From Deltaproteobacteria bacterium (GTDB taxonomy: Bacteria > Myxococcota_A > Polyangia > Polyangiales > Houyiibacteriaceae): DNA of 64,000 bases. Below are positions 54,240 to 61,625 of the stretch, one piece after another; positions within the stretch are counted from its first letter, which is position 1, and every line of letters begins with the position of its first letter. The notes beneath the pieces are model-generated. The model did not search any database. It saw only the letters and a list, made by a program, of their open reading frames with translations, and was not told the DNA's origin. Where the stretch lies: positions 398,251-462,250 of the forward strand of contig JAEPMI010000010.1 of assembly GCA_017644045.1 (NCBI GenBank), in the 5' to 3' direction. A program made the position numbers and the translations under genes.

Positions 54240-56237
54240 TCACTCGATGGGCGGGCCGACCTCGATCCGCGGGGGGATGAGGAAGAAGACCTTCCGGCTA
54301 TCGAGCGGCGAGCCGTCGCCGTAGACCGTCAGGCGGGCCTCGTAGACCAGCGGGCCTGTGCCGGGCTCCTGGATGTCGTTCATGATGGGCACGACGTCCC
54401 AGCAGACACCCGTGCCTGGCGTGAGCGAGGGGAACGCGTCGTCATGGCCGTCACTCTCGGAACCGGCCACACCCCAGCCTGCGTCCTCGGTGGTCGCGAC
54501 CGCGGTGCAGGCGCCGGTGCCGCTGGTGTTCACCTCGAGGTAGTCGATGAAGCGGAGCGCGTCCCCGTCGTCGCCGTCCTCCTCGGTGGCCTCGATGGTC
54601 ACACGGAGGGGCACGCCCTGCACGACCTCGCGGATGGCCGGGGTGATCAGGCTGGCGGTCGAGGCATCCATCCCGTTGAACACCAGCGGGGACCCACTGC
54701 TGTCGAGCGAACCAGAGTCTCGTGCGAGATCCACCACGTCGTCCCGCTGATCGCTGCCTGTGCTGCCGCTCCAGACGCCGATGAAGGTGATGTCCTCACG
54801 GACCAGCGCACCCGCAGCCCCGGCGAGCGAGCCCGCGTCGCTGTCCTCGTCCGTGAAGGTGACCAGGATGCGGACCGCCTCCGGGCGGTAGCCTGGGCAG
54901 CCAATCCCGGAGCTGGAGCAGCCGCCAGTGCAGCTGCCGCCGTCGGCCACGCACTGGACCGCCCGGTAGAGGTTCTCGGTGCCGCTCGAGTCGTTGGTCA
55001 GGAAGGCGCCCGAGGTGGTCGCCGGGTCCGGCTGGAGGCTCAGGGCATGCTCGAGGTTGATGCGGTACCCGCCGGTGCCGGTCCAGAAGTTCGGCACACA
55101 GCCGGCCACGACCGGATCCTCGACGCAGACGCCCTCGATGGAGCAGACGCCCGCGGCGCAGTCGGTGTCCTCCATGCAGGCGCCGCCCCCGGTCGGGTCA
55201 CAGGTGAGGTCGTCCATGACCATCTGCACGCCGGTCCGCATGCTCGCGATCTCATCGTCCATCGAGCCCGAGAGGTCGAAGAGGAAGTAGACGTCCGCGA
55301 ACTGGATGGAGGTCTTGAACTCGAGGGTGTCGCGCTCGGGCATCGGCGCTTCCTCGAAAGGGATCACGAAGACGAAGTCGCCGCGGGTGCGGGGGCTGTC
55401 CGTGCCGTCGAGCGGGTCGGTGCCGGCGCCGACCTCGATGAGGTCACTGATGCCGTCGCCGTCGGTGTCGCTCAGGGTCCGGTCCGTGCCCTCGACGCGC
55501 TCCTGCGCGTCGCTGATGCCGTCGTTGTCGCTGTCCGGATCCTGGAAGTCGGGGATGCCATCCTCGTCGGTGTCCGCGGCCGGCGTGAAGACGTCGGTGT
55601 CACCCGCCTCGTCGGCGTCGGACCAGCCATCGGCGTCGCTGTCGAGGTCCTCCCAGTCCGGGATGCCGTCCTCGTCGGTGTCGATGCTGCTCTCCTCGCC
55701 GTCGCGAATGGTGTCGTCGTCGCGGTCCGGATCCTTGAAGTCGACCAGGCCGTCGCCGTCGGTGTCGCGGCTCGGGCCGCCGCTCTCGAGCTCCTGGAGG
55801 TCTCGCGCGAGGTCGTTGTCGTCGTCGATGTCCTGGAAGTCGGGGATGCCGTCGCCGTCGGTGTCGTCGAGCGACTCGTCCGCGTCGGGGATGCCGTTGT
55901 CGTCCGAGTCCAGGTCCTGGAAGTCGGGCGCGTCGCGACCGTCGGAGTTGCGCGGCGGTGTGCTCGGATCGTCGTCGCCGGCCTCGACGGAGTCGGGGAT
56001 CCCGTCATTGTCCGAGTCGAGGTCCTGGTAGTCCGGGGTGCCGTCGCCGTCGGTGTCCAGGCGCTCGGCCCGGCCCTCGCTGACGTCGGCGATGCCGTCG
56101 CCGTCGGTGTCCCGGGTGTCGGTGACCATGCCGTCGACGCTTCCGTCGCGGACCGGACCGTCCGAGCCTCCTCCGGCGTCACAGCCGAAGAAGGAGAGAA
56201 TCAAAAGGGAAGAACCGAGGTACGACCACACCCGCAT
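54240..56237 (-). CDS. lipoprotein with thrombospondin type-3 repeats and VWA domain
   Basis: A 665-residue surface or periplasmic lipoprotein (signal ending LILSFFGCDAG). Residues about 30-290 are roughly eleven calcium-binding type-3 repeats of the form DTDGDGIPDxxDLDSDNDG. Residues about 310-560 are a von Willebrand A-type domain with the metal-ion site DLSGSMDDE, later TDEDSDAGSLAG, interrupted by a Cys-rich insertion (CDPTGGGACMEDTDCAAGVC, CTGGCSSSGIGC). The remaining C-terminus is beta-rich. Family knowledge suggests a Ca-dependent adhesin or matrix protein. It is last in the minus-strand run from sppA and the MglA-like gene. Confidence 0.85.
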   Translation of the reverse strand: MRVWSYLGSSLLILSFFGCDAGGGSDGPVRDGSVDGMVTDTRDTDGDGIADVSEGRAERLDTDGDGTPDYQDLDSDNDGIPDSVEAGDDDPSTPPRNSDGRDAPDFQDLDSDDNGIPDADESLDDTDGDGIPDFQDIDDDNDLARDLQELESGGPSRDTDGDGLVDFKDPDRDDDTIRDGEESSIDTDEDGIPDWEDLDSDADGWSDADEAGDTDVFTPAADTDEDGIPDFQDPDSDNDGISDAQERVEGTDRTLSDTDGDGISDLIEVGAGTDPLDGTDSPRTRGDFVFVIPFEEAPMPERDTLEFKTSIQFADVYFLFDLSGSMDDEIASMRTGVQMVMDDLTCDPTGGGACMEDTDCAAGVCSIEGVCVEDPVVAGCVPNFWTGTGGYRINLEHALSLQPDPATTSGAFLTNDSSGTENLYRAVQCVADGGSCTGGCSSSGIGCPGYRPEAVRILVTFTDEDSDAGSLAGAAGALVREDITFIGVWSGSTGSDQRDDVVDLARDSGSLDSSGSPLVFNGMDASTASLITPAIREVVQGVPLRVTIEATEEDGDDGDALRFIDYLEVNTSGTGACTAVATTEDAGWGVAGSESDGHDDAFPSLTPGTGVCWDVVPIMNDIQEPGTGPLVYEARLTVYGDGSPLDSRKVFFLIPPRIEVGPPIE

Positions 56238-56316
56238 ATCGCGCGAAAGATAGCGGGAAGATCCCCTTTTGGGGAGAGCGCGAAGTGAATTCTCGTGCGC
56301 GAATGCGTGACGAGGC

Positions 56317-57501
56317 TCAGGCGAAGCGCCCCGCGAGCCTCAGCTCGATGGCCATCGCGAGCGCCTCGAGGGCGTCTCGCTGGTCGAGCGGACCGCCGGA
56401 GCGGGCGCGCCGAACGACCCTGCGGTAGGTCAGCCATCGAGCGCCACCGACGCCCAGGAGCGGGAGCGAGAGCACCGGATCGGTGGCGGCGCCGAGGGCG
56501 GTCGAGACCCGCGAGAGGAGCCCGTCGACGAGCTGCTCGGTGCGGGTGATGGCCTCCGCGAGGCTGCCGTCGGCCATGGCGCGTTCGATGGAGCGGACCA
56601 GCGCCTGGTCGTCGGTGTCGAAGAGCGGTGCCCAGCTGGGTGCGCCGCCAACGAGCTCCGTCGGGGGGAAGGTCTCGATGGTGGTGCGTGCGCGCCGGGG
56701 CGCCTCGCTCGGCGGCACGACCGGCGTGCTCGGCGTGGTCGGGGCCTCGCTCTCGAACTCGGAGGCCATGTCGGCGTCCACGCTCTTGGCGACGCTGGCC
56801 CGCCAGATGGCCTCGCTGGCGGCGCCGATCTGCGACTCGAGGGACCGGCCCTCGCTCTCGAACTCGGGCGGCGCCGAGACCCGGCCCTCCTCGCCGAAGG
56901 TGCCGCGGGCCTCGAGGTCCTCGAGGGTGAGCCGCACCAGGGTGTCGAGCGCCTCCATGACGCCCTCACCGGAGGTCGCGATGGTCTCGATGGCGGGGCG
57001 ACCATAGACGTTGAGCGAGCGCTCGAGCTCCTCGACGGCCATCGCGGTGGGGAGGTCGCGCTTGTTGAGCTGGAGCACCCAGGGGATCTCGTCGAGCGCC
57101 CTGCCCTGCTCCTCGAGGTTGTCGACCAGGTTCTCGAGACTCTCGAGGTTGGCGTCGTGGCGCTCGCGCTGGGAGTCGGCGACGAAGACGATGCCGTCGA
57201 CGCCGGTGAGCACCAGCTTCCGGGTGGCGTTGAAGTAGACCTGCCCCGGCACGGTGAAGAGCTGGAGCCGCACGTGATAGTCGCGGACGATGTAGCCCGC
57301 GGCCGCCGGCGCCCTCAGCGGGAGGAAGTCGAAGTAGAGCGTGCGGTCGACCGGCGTGGCCAGCGACACGAGCTGCCCGCGAGTCTCCGCGGGCGAGCTC
57401 TGGTGCACGTGCTGCAGCGACGTGGTCTTACCGCCCAAGCCAGGGCCGTAATAGACGAGCTTGACGAGAAGCTCGCGGGTGAGCGGATTGACCTGGGCCA
57501 C
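56317..57501 (-). CDS. MglA-like small GTPase with long C-terminal extension
   Basis: A 394-residue protein. The N-terminal ~195 residues are close to the polarity GTPase MglA encoded 3 kb away: YYGPGLGGKTTSLQHV (P-loop) against [47 protein letters not shown] (the PGQ switch-2 Gln is kept) and LQLNKRDLPTA (NKxD). The switch-1 Arg and switch-2 Gln needed for MglB-stimulated hydrolysis are both present. The other ~200 residues are Glu/Ser/Pro-rich (EFESEAPTTPSTPVVPP) followed by a helical part with no known family. It starts at GTG. An own GAP or effector role is inferred, not shown. Confidence 0.8.
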   Translation of the reverse strand: MAQVNPLTRELLVKLVYYGPGLGGKTTSLQHVHQSSPAETRGQLVSLATPVDRTLYFDFLPLRAPAAAGYIVRDYHVRLQLFTVPGQVYFNATRKLVLTGVDGIVFVADSQRERHDANLESLENLVDNLEEQGRALDEIPWVLQLNKRDLPTAMAVEELERSLNVYGRPAIETIATSGEGVMEALDTLVRLTLEDLEARGTFGEEGRVSAPPEFESEGRSLESQIGAASEAIWRASVAKSVDADMASEFESEAPTTPSTPVVPPSEAPRRARTTIETFPPTELVGGAPSWAPLFDTDDQALVRSIERAMADGSLAEAITRTEQLVDGLLSRVSTALGAATDPVLSLPLLGVGGARWLTYRRVVRRARSGGPLDQRDALEALAMAIELRLAGRFA

Positions 57502-57623
57502 GTTATTTCAGGAGGCGGTCGATGGCGTGCGGATGCCACGGGGGCGACTGCTCGAGCCGGCAGGAACCGCGAGGGCCTCGTCGATTCACCCGAGCTCCCC
57601 CGCCCATGGCGTCGGAGCCGCCA

Positions 57624-58214
57624 TCAGATTTGGTCGAGGCCCTCCAGGTCCTCCTCGTAGTCCCCGGAATCGCCGTCGTCGTAGTCGCCGTCGTCCGAGC
57701 TGCCGCCGCCGTCGTCGTAGCCGTCGTCGTCGCCGTAGTCGTCGTCACCGTACTCGTCATCGCCGCCGCCGCCGCCGCCGCTGCCGGAGCAGCGGTCGGG
57801 CGAGCCTCGGCGCATCTTCACGCCGTTCCACGGTCCGCCTCCGGTCTCGGAGTCGTCGTGGCCCCACTCGCCCTCGAAGTACTGGTCGTTGTCCTGGCCG
57901 ATCTTCAGCCGGAACCAGCCACGACCACGGGTGACGGTCGGACGCCCGACGACCATCTCGCGCTTCTCTTCCCACTGGAAGCGAAGCACGTCGCCGTTGA
58001 TCGTCCCCTGGATGGTCCCTCGGCGCTCGTCCTTCTGGTAGTCGCCGACCACGTGGCTGCCGGTGACGCAGAGGTGGATGTTCCCGTACTGCGGGGACTG
58101 CCAGACGCCGTGGTAGCTACCACCTTGGGGCATCTCGCCCACGCGGATGTTGGCGCTGCCGCCGCCACAGGCGATGAGGAGCGGGAGGGCGAATCGGATC
58201 GCGGTTCTCAGCAT
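57624..58214 (-). CDS. small lipoprotein with acidic Asp/Gly/Tyr tail
   Basis: A 196-residue predicted lipoprotein (signal RFALPLLIACGGGS). Residues about 25-145 form a compact beta-rich domain: YHGVWQSPQYGNIHLCVTG, TIQGTINGDVLRFQWEEK, RGWFRLKIG, FEGEWGHDD. The alternation of aromatic and acidic residues recalls a lipocalin- or calycin-like sandwich, but no family was recognised. From about 150 the protein is a long low-complexity run of Asp, Gly, Tyr and Ser (SGGGGGGDDEYGDDDYGD and similar), probably disordered and calcium-binding. It lies between sppA and the MglA-like GTPase on the same strand. Confidence 0.65.
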   Translation of the reverse strand: MLRTAIRFALPLLIACGGGSANIRVGEMPQGGSYHGVWQSPQYGNIHLCVTGSHVVGDYQKDERRGTIQGTINGDVLRFQWEEKREMVVGRPTVTRGRGWFRLKIGQDNDQYFEGEWGHDDSETGGGPWNGVKMRRGSPDRCSGSGGGGGGDDEYGDDDYGDDDGYDDGGGSSDDGDYDDGDSGDYEEDLEGLDQI

Positions 58215-58263
58215 CGGGCGGACGATACTTCGCGGGCGCAGGCGCCTGCAACGCCCATCCGTA

Positions 58264-59982
58264 CTAACGGATGCGTGGAAGACCGAAGGCGAAGGGCATC
58301 ACGCGCTGGCCGGAGCGGACCAGCTCCAGCAGCGCGGCGGCGTCCGGGTCCACCGTCTCGAGGAGCGCACGCTCGACGCCGGCCGCCAGCTGCGCGACCG
58401 GCTGGGAGAGCGGCTCGGCCGGGGGCAGGTCCAGCCGGCGTGGCTCGAGGAGCGCCGGCTTCAGGGTCGGGCCGCCGGCCTTCTCCCTCAGAAGATCGAG
58501 CGCGACCTCGAAGCCGCCGAGCCGGTCGACCAGGCCCCGCTCGTGGGCGTCCCGACCGGACCAGACCCGGCCCCGGGCCAACTTCTCGACGGCGTCCACG
58601 TCCATGGAGCGGCCCTCGGCGACGAGCTTCACGAAGCCCTCGTAGAACCCCTGGACCTCGCGATCGAGGATGGCCCGCTCGGCGTCGTCGAGCGGCCGCG
58701 ACGGCGAGAGCATGTCGGCGTGCGGGGCCTTCCGGACGACCTCGGTGCGGACACCGATGCCCTCGAAGAGCTCGTCGGCGACCAGCCGGGCCATGATCAC
58801 GCCGATGGAGCCGGTGATGGTCAGCGGTTGGGCCACGATGGCGTCGGCGCCGACCCCGACGTAGTAGCCGCCGCTCGCCGCCACGTCGCCGAAGTACGCC
58901 ACCACCGGCTTCTTCTCCTTGAGCCGGATGATCTCGCGGTGGATCGAGTCGCTGACGGTCGCCGAGCCTCCGGGCGAGCTCACGTGCAGGAGCACGCCCT
59001 TCACGCGGTTGTCGCTGCGGGCGGTGCGGAGCGCGGCGATGACCGACTTGGCGGCGCGACCGCCGCCGATGGCGCCGGTGAGCTCGACCACCGCGATGTG
59101 CGGCGCCCGCCAGAAGACGCGCCAGAAGCGGGCGTCGTGGAAGGCGAGGTAGCGGGCCGCCGGAAAGAGAGGCTTGGCGTCGCCGCTGCCGTCGCGGACG
59201 ACCCGCGGGAGCTCGTCCTCGTAGGCCACGGCGTCGATGAGGCCAGCCTCGATGGCTTCCTCGCCACGCAGCAGGCCCATCTCGAAGAGCGCCGCCACCT
59301 TGGCCTCGTCCATCCGCGGGCGGGCGGCCAAGGCGGCCCGGAGCTCGGCGTCGAAGGTGGTCAGCAGCGCGTCGAGCTGCTCCCGCTGAGGCTCGCTCAT
59401 GTCCTCGCGGACCGCAGCCTCCAGGGCCGTCTTGTACTCGGCGCGGGCGAAGACCTCGAAGCGGACTCCGAGCTTCTCGAGCAAGGGGCGGATGTAGCGG
59501 CTCTCGGCGGCCAGGCCGACCGTCATCACCGCGGCCTGTGGGGCCATCGTGAAGCGGTCCGCGGCGGCGGCGACGTAGATCTCCTTGTTCCCGCCCCCAT
59601 CGGGCAGGTGCACCGCGACCGACTTGCCCTTCGACTGCAGGATCGCGAAGACGTCCCGAAGAGCCTGGGCGCCGGCCCAGCCGGTCATGAGCGGCGGCAC
59701 GACGAATGCCACCCCCCGCACGTTGGGGTCGTCGCCGGCCAGCCGAGCCAGTCGGCGAAGTGCGCTCAGCGAGGTGGGTACGTTCTCCCGGAGCGCTGGG
59801 AAGAGGCGCATCCATGCCTTCTTGGCGCTGACCACCTCGACCAGCCGGGGGCGGACCTTCACGACGAGCCAGTCGGCCCGCGGGCGCGCGGCCACGCGGC
59901 CGAGGATCCAGAGCGGTAGGAAAGGCAGCTTCAGGAGGGCGCCCACCAGACGCCAGCCGACCCGCGCGAGACGGAAGACCAT
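58264..59982 (-). CDS. sppA: signal peptide peptidase SppA (67K type), second copy
   Basis: A 572-residue inner-membrane serine protease that would degrade signal peptides after cleavage. The ATG at 59982 (MVFRLARVGWRLVG) was preferred to a GTG nine bases earlier. An N-terminal anchor is seen at about 10-30 (LVGALLKLPFLPLWIL). The first half contains the catalytic Lys region AEYKTALEAAVREDMSE, and the second half VSSPGGSATVSDS, the nucleophile in VAASGGYYVGVGAD, and TGSIGVIM. So both halves of the double domain are complete. Unlike the copy at 10-13 kb it has no barrel-like N-terminus. Divergent from mglBA. Confidence 0.88.
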   Translation of the reverse strand: MVFRLARVGWRLVGALLKLPFLPLWILGRVAARPRADWLVVKVRPRLVEVVSAKKAWMRLFPALRENVPTSLSALRRLARLAGDDPNVRGVAFVVPPLMTGWAGAQALRDVFAILQSKGKSVAVHLPDGGGNKEIYVAAAADRFTMAPQAAVMTVGLAAESRYIRPLLEKLGVRFEVFARAEYKTALEAAVREDMSEPQREQLDALLTTFDAELRAALAARPRMDEAKVAALFEMGLLRGEEAIEAGLIDAVAYEDELPRVVRDGSGDAKPLFPAARYLAFHDARFWRVFWRAPHIAVVELTGAIGGGRAAKSVIAALRTARSDNRVKGVLLHVSSPGGSATVSDSIHREIIRLKEKKPVVAYFGDVAASGGYYVGVGADAIVAQPLTITGSIGVIMARLVADELFEGIGVRTEVVRKAPHADMLSPSRPLDDAERAILDREVQGFYEGFVKLVAEGRSMDVDAVEKLARGRVWSGRDAHERGLVDRLGGFEVALDLLREKAGGPTLKPALLEPRRLDLPPAEPLSQPVAQLAAGVERALLETVDPDAAALLELVRSGQRVMPFAFGLPRIR

Positions 59983-60185
59983 CGACGCCACTCTAGCGCC
60001 CAGGGCCCGGGGCGGCGAATGCGCCCTTTCGGGGGTCCTAGAGGTCCGATGACGCCGGTCTGTGCTTTACCCAATCGGCCGGCTCTGGTACCACCGGAAG
60101 CCATGAATGGCCCCGAAGCTGCGGGCTACGCGACTTGGCTCGCCCATGCTCCCTGCATGGAGAACCCTTTCGCGCGGAGGAGTGA

Positions 60186-60668
60186 ATGACGAACCCGCAG
60201 ATGGTGATGTACGAGGAGGAGTTCAACCAGATCCAGACGATCGTCGATCGGGTGGTTCGGGAGGCGAACGCCCAGGTCGTGTTCATCATCGACAAGAACG
60301 GTCAGCTCATCGCAGCCGCTGGTGAGACGGACCAACTGGACACCACCTCGCTCGCCTCTCTCACCGCCGGCAACATCGCCGCGACGGGCGGGATCGCGAA
60401 GCTGCTCCGCGAGAACGAGTTCTCGACGCAGTTTCACGAGGGCGAGCGCGCCAACATCCACATCCAGCTCGTCGGTAACCGAGTCATCCTGGTCGTCATC
60501 TTCGACAACAAGACCAGCCTCGGCCTGGTGCGGCTGCGCGTGAAGAAGGCGAGCGAAGAGCTGAACTCCATCTTCGAAGCGCTGCTGTCGAAGGTGCAGG
60601 ACCCACAACAGTCCACACCTTTCGCAGAGATCACCGACGACGACATCGACAACCTCTTCAACGACTGA
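60186..60668 (+). CDS. mglB: MglB, roadblock/LC7 GTPase-activating protein
   Basis: The GAP partner of MglA that sets the lagging pole in myxobacteria. The 160-residue protein begins MTNPQMVMYEEEFNQIQTIV with an excellent ribosome site (GGAGGAG). The roadblock fold is seen as VVFIIDKNGQLIAAAGETDQLDTTSLASLTAGNIAATGGIAKLL and NRVILVVIFDNKTSLGLVRLR; the last is trimmed in notes to key residues only. The C-terminal IFEALLSKV and acidic ITDDDIDNLF match the family's tail. mglA begins 15 bases downstream, the conserved mglBA order. Confidence 0.93.
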   Translation: MTNPQMVMYEEEFNQIQTIVDRVVREANAQVVFIIDKNGQLIAAAGETDQLDTTSLASLTAGNIAATGGIAKLLRENEFSTQFHEGERANIHIQLVGNRVILVVIFDNKTSLGLVRLRVKKASEELNSIFEALLSKVQDPQQSTPFAEITDDDIDNLFND

Positions 60669-60683
60669 AAGAAGAACTAGCCG

Positions 60684-61280
60684 ATGTCGTTCATCAACTA
60701 CCTCTCTCGCGAAATCAACTGCAAGATCGTCTATTACGGGCCGGGTCTCTGCGGCAAGACGACCAACCTGCAGTACATCTACAACAAGACGAATCCCGAG
60801 GCGAAGGGCAAGATGATCTCCCTCGCCACGGAGACCGAGCGGACGCTCTTCTTCGATTTCCTCCCGCTCGCGCTCGGTGAGATTCGCGGCTTCAAGACTC
60901 GCTTCCACCTCTACACGGTGCCGGGCCAGGTCTTCTACGACGCCAGCCGAAAGCTCATCCTCAAGGGTGTGGACGGCGTGGTCTTCGTGGCCGATTCCCA
61001 GATTGCGCGAATGGAAGCCAACCTGGAGTCGATGGAGAACCTACGGACGAACCTCGCCGAGCAGGGTTACAGCCTCGACAAGCTCCCGCACGTCATCCAG
61101 TACAACAAGCGGGACATGCCCTCGGTGGCGCCCGTGGAAGAGCTGCGCTCGCTGCTCAACCCGAACGGGATGCCCGACTTCGGAGCCATCGCCACCACCG
61201 GTGACGGGGTCTTCGACACGCTGAAGGCGGTCGCGAAGCTGGTCCTCACCGAGCTCAAGCGCGGTGGCGCCGGCGGCTGA
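60684..61280 (+). CDS. mglA: MglA, Ras-like polarity/motility GTPase
   Basis: A 198-residue small GTPase that controls leading-pole assembly and gliding/twitching polarity. It begins [19 protein letters not shown]. Motifs: P-loop GPGLCGKTT (about 19-27), the Arg of [11 protein letters not shown] (switch 1), [18 protein letters not shown] (switch 2 with the intrinsic Gln finger) and NKRDMPS (NKxD). Length and motifs match M. xanthus MglA closely. It follows mglB by 15 bases with GAAAGAAG upstream. The MglA-like gene at 56-57.5 kb shares these motifs but has 200 extra residues. Confidence 0.95.
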   Translation: MSFINYLSREINCKIVYYGPGLCGKTTNLQYIYNKTNPEAKGKMISLATETERTLFFDFLPLALGEIRGFKTRFHLYTVPGQVFYDASRKLILKGVDGVVFVADSQIARMEANLESMENLRTNLAEQGYSLDKLPHVIQYNKRDMPSVAPVEELRSLLNPNGMPDFGAIATTGDGVFDTLKAVAKLVLTELKRGGAGG

Positions 61281-61292
61281 TACGCTGGTGCC

Positions 61293-61625
61293 ATGAGCAT
61301 CCCGCGTTCCGCACTGCTCCTCTTCTTCGCCCTGGCCCTCGGGGGCTGTGGCGACGCTCCGCCCACCGAGGAGCGAACGGTGGCCGGTTTCGTGACCGAC
61401 AACGCCGACATGCGGGGCATCCGCGGCGTCGACGTCGTCTTCACGAGCGACACTCGGTACACCGCGTCCGCGCGGACCAACGGCGACGGGTTCTACGAGA
61501 TCCGGGTCGAGACCGATTCGGACTTCGGGCAGGTCGTGGCGACCCACCCGGAGTATCAGTCGGCCGAGGGCACCGTCTTCTTCGACACCGAAGAGCGGCG
61601 GCTCGACCTCGTCCTGCGGCGCTGA
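61293..61625 (+). CDS. small lipoprotein with carboxypeptidase-regulatory-like domain
   Basis: A 110-residue lipoprotein (signal LFFALALGGCGDAPP). Residues about 28-108 read TVAGFVTDNADMRGIRGVDVVF, ARTNGDGFYEIRVETDSD and LVLRR: the transthyretin/carboxypeptidase-regulatory-like beta-sandwich. It starts 12 bases after mglA and might be co-transcribed. Its last ~70 bases overlap the convergent metallopeptidase gene antisense. The codons there serve both proteins, which constrains their ends. A link to MglA function is only positional. Confidence 0.72.
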   Translation: MSIPRSALLLFFALALGGCGDAPPTEERTVAGFVTDNADMRGIRGVDVVFTSDTRYTASARTNGDGFYEIRVETDSDFGQVVATHPEYQSAEGTVFFDTEERRLDLVLRR

